64,000 nucleotides of DNA from Eopsaltria australis (taxonomy: Eukaryota > Chordata > Aves > Passeriformes > Petroicidae): positions 2,356,001-2,420,000 of the forward strand of contig JAVTVJ010000452.1 of assembly GCA_034509425.1 (NCBI GenBank), read 5' to 3'. A model generated the notes under the pieces. That model was not told the origin of the DNA, searched no databases, and saw only the letters and a program-made list of their open reading frames with translations. Each line of letters starts with the position of its first letter. The stretch's first letter is position 1. The position numbers and the translations under genes were made by a program. Shown piece by piece: positions 62,983 to 64,000 of the stretch.

Positions 62983-64000
62983 GTCAGCTTGTTATTTTAG
63001 AAGGGGGATGGGAAGGGAAAGGGTCTTCCAATCTGTTATTGCATATGCAAAGCCTTAGAATTCAACTTATGCATGGGCAAAACTCAAAACAGAGAAATCC
63101 TGGGATCTGAAAGCAGAGTTCCAATTAATTTGTTCTGATACAGGTGTTTAATATTAGCTCTCCTTTGAGAAAGAAAATAAATGATTCAGCAAACTCTCAT
63201 GTAGCATGCAGTGGTGTGTGAATACAGTCATGCCTGTGCAGACACTCACATGCCATTGGTATTCATATGGAAGTTAACCAGAACACCCTCATGCTGAATG
63301 TCACAGCATGTTAGGGAAAACTGAAAGGAAATTCAGCATATGGCACATGCTTTGGGTGATACCTTGCTTTTTATTGCACGTGCTGATTTAGAGCATCCCT
63401 TTCCATGGGAAACGTCCATGGAAATTGAACAAATGCTTAATCCAGCTCCATCGACAGAGATTTTTGTGCAGTGTATGTGTTGTGGCAGAAAGTAGCTCTG
63501 CCTAAACTACACGTGTCCAAGGTAGTGTGTGATGCAGCTCTAACCTTCAGAGTATACTCCCAAGTACATGGCTGTCAGTGACCACTGCAATCCCCCTCAA
63601 GTCTTTGCCATACTTAGAAAAAGTTTCCCTATAATAAAGATCATAAAGGATTTTCCCTTTGAGACCAGTGAAATTGTCTTATTGAGACACATGGAGATTA
63701 ATTTTTTTTACTGGAAAGTCTTCATGTATACGTATTTTATACTGTGGCACAACTATTGGGTCCAAGTGTTTTGTGGAGTGCTAGTGCAGGGGGGACAAGT
63801 CTTGGAAGACTGTCACTAAACACCATCTCAGATCTCGTGGGAAACTTAAAAGATGCCAATTGGAATTTCAAAGGTAGCCATCAGTTTTTCTTCTTAAATA
63901 TTGTATACATTTAGAGATCCTAATTAAGATCCTTCTCAAGTTGTACTTGCCTTCTGTAAAAATTAGAAATGAATATTGAACAGTAATTTGAATTTTGTTG
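62983..64000 (+). other. POT1: POT1 intron 18, incomplete
   Basis: Starts at donor GTCAGC and runs off the window. No sequence encoding the conserved YPWLEC C terminus was found in any plus-strand frame. Confidence 0.75.

Overview
This is a vertebrate nuclear window, most likely from a passerine bird. It is AT-rich, with short exons in long introns, canonical GT-AG splice sites, CR1 LINE fragments in several introns, a tRNA-Ile-headed SINE with a CR1-like tail (like TguSINE1 of songbirds), and two degraded LTRs resembling passerine ERVL-type LTRs. I see no bacterial-style genes, CRISPR array or complete mobile element.

The window is dominated by one plus-strand gene, POT1 (protection of telomeres 1), the shelterin subunit that binds single-stranded TTAGGG repeats. 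Layout: 1-5.2 kb is intergenic, with one LTR relic (about 927-1377). Two CpG-rich islands follow, at about 5230-5600 and 6090-6420. The second is the likely POT1 promoter and non-coding first exon (donor after 6422). After a 6.5-kb intron the reading frame opens at ATG 12961 and runs through 18 coding exons to 62982. These encode 742 complete codons plus one base. The terminal exon, expected to encode roughly 36 residues, is not found before 64000 and must lie downstream.

The exons join in frame with no stop codon. Their order is: a unique N-terminal extension (exons 1-5, residues 1-149), OB1 (exons 6-8), OB2 (exons 8-10), a variable linker (exons 11-12), and a C-terminal OB3 carrying a resolvase-like insertion with a Cys4 zinc site (exons 13-18). 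Human POT1 begins at the part encoded by exon 6, so the 149-residue extension has no counterpart in the human protein. By eye the extension resembles the OB1 telomere-binding fold (GVV...P...GTD, then an aromatic strand, then KI...G...KV at matching spacing). It may be a diverged extra OB fold at the front of the protein, and it is the most interesting feature here.

The introns hold CR1 pieces, mostly with their sense strand on minus. The longest (about 50001-51655) keeps recognisable broken reverse-transcriptase sequence. No other protein-coding gene is supported on either strand.
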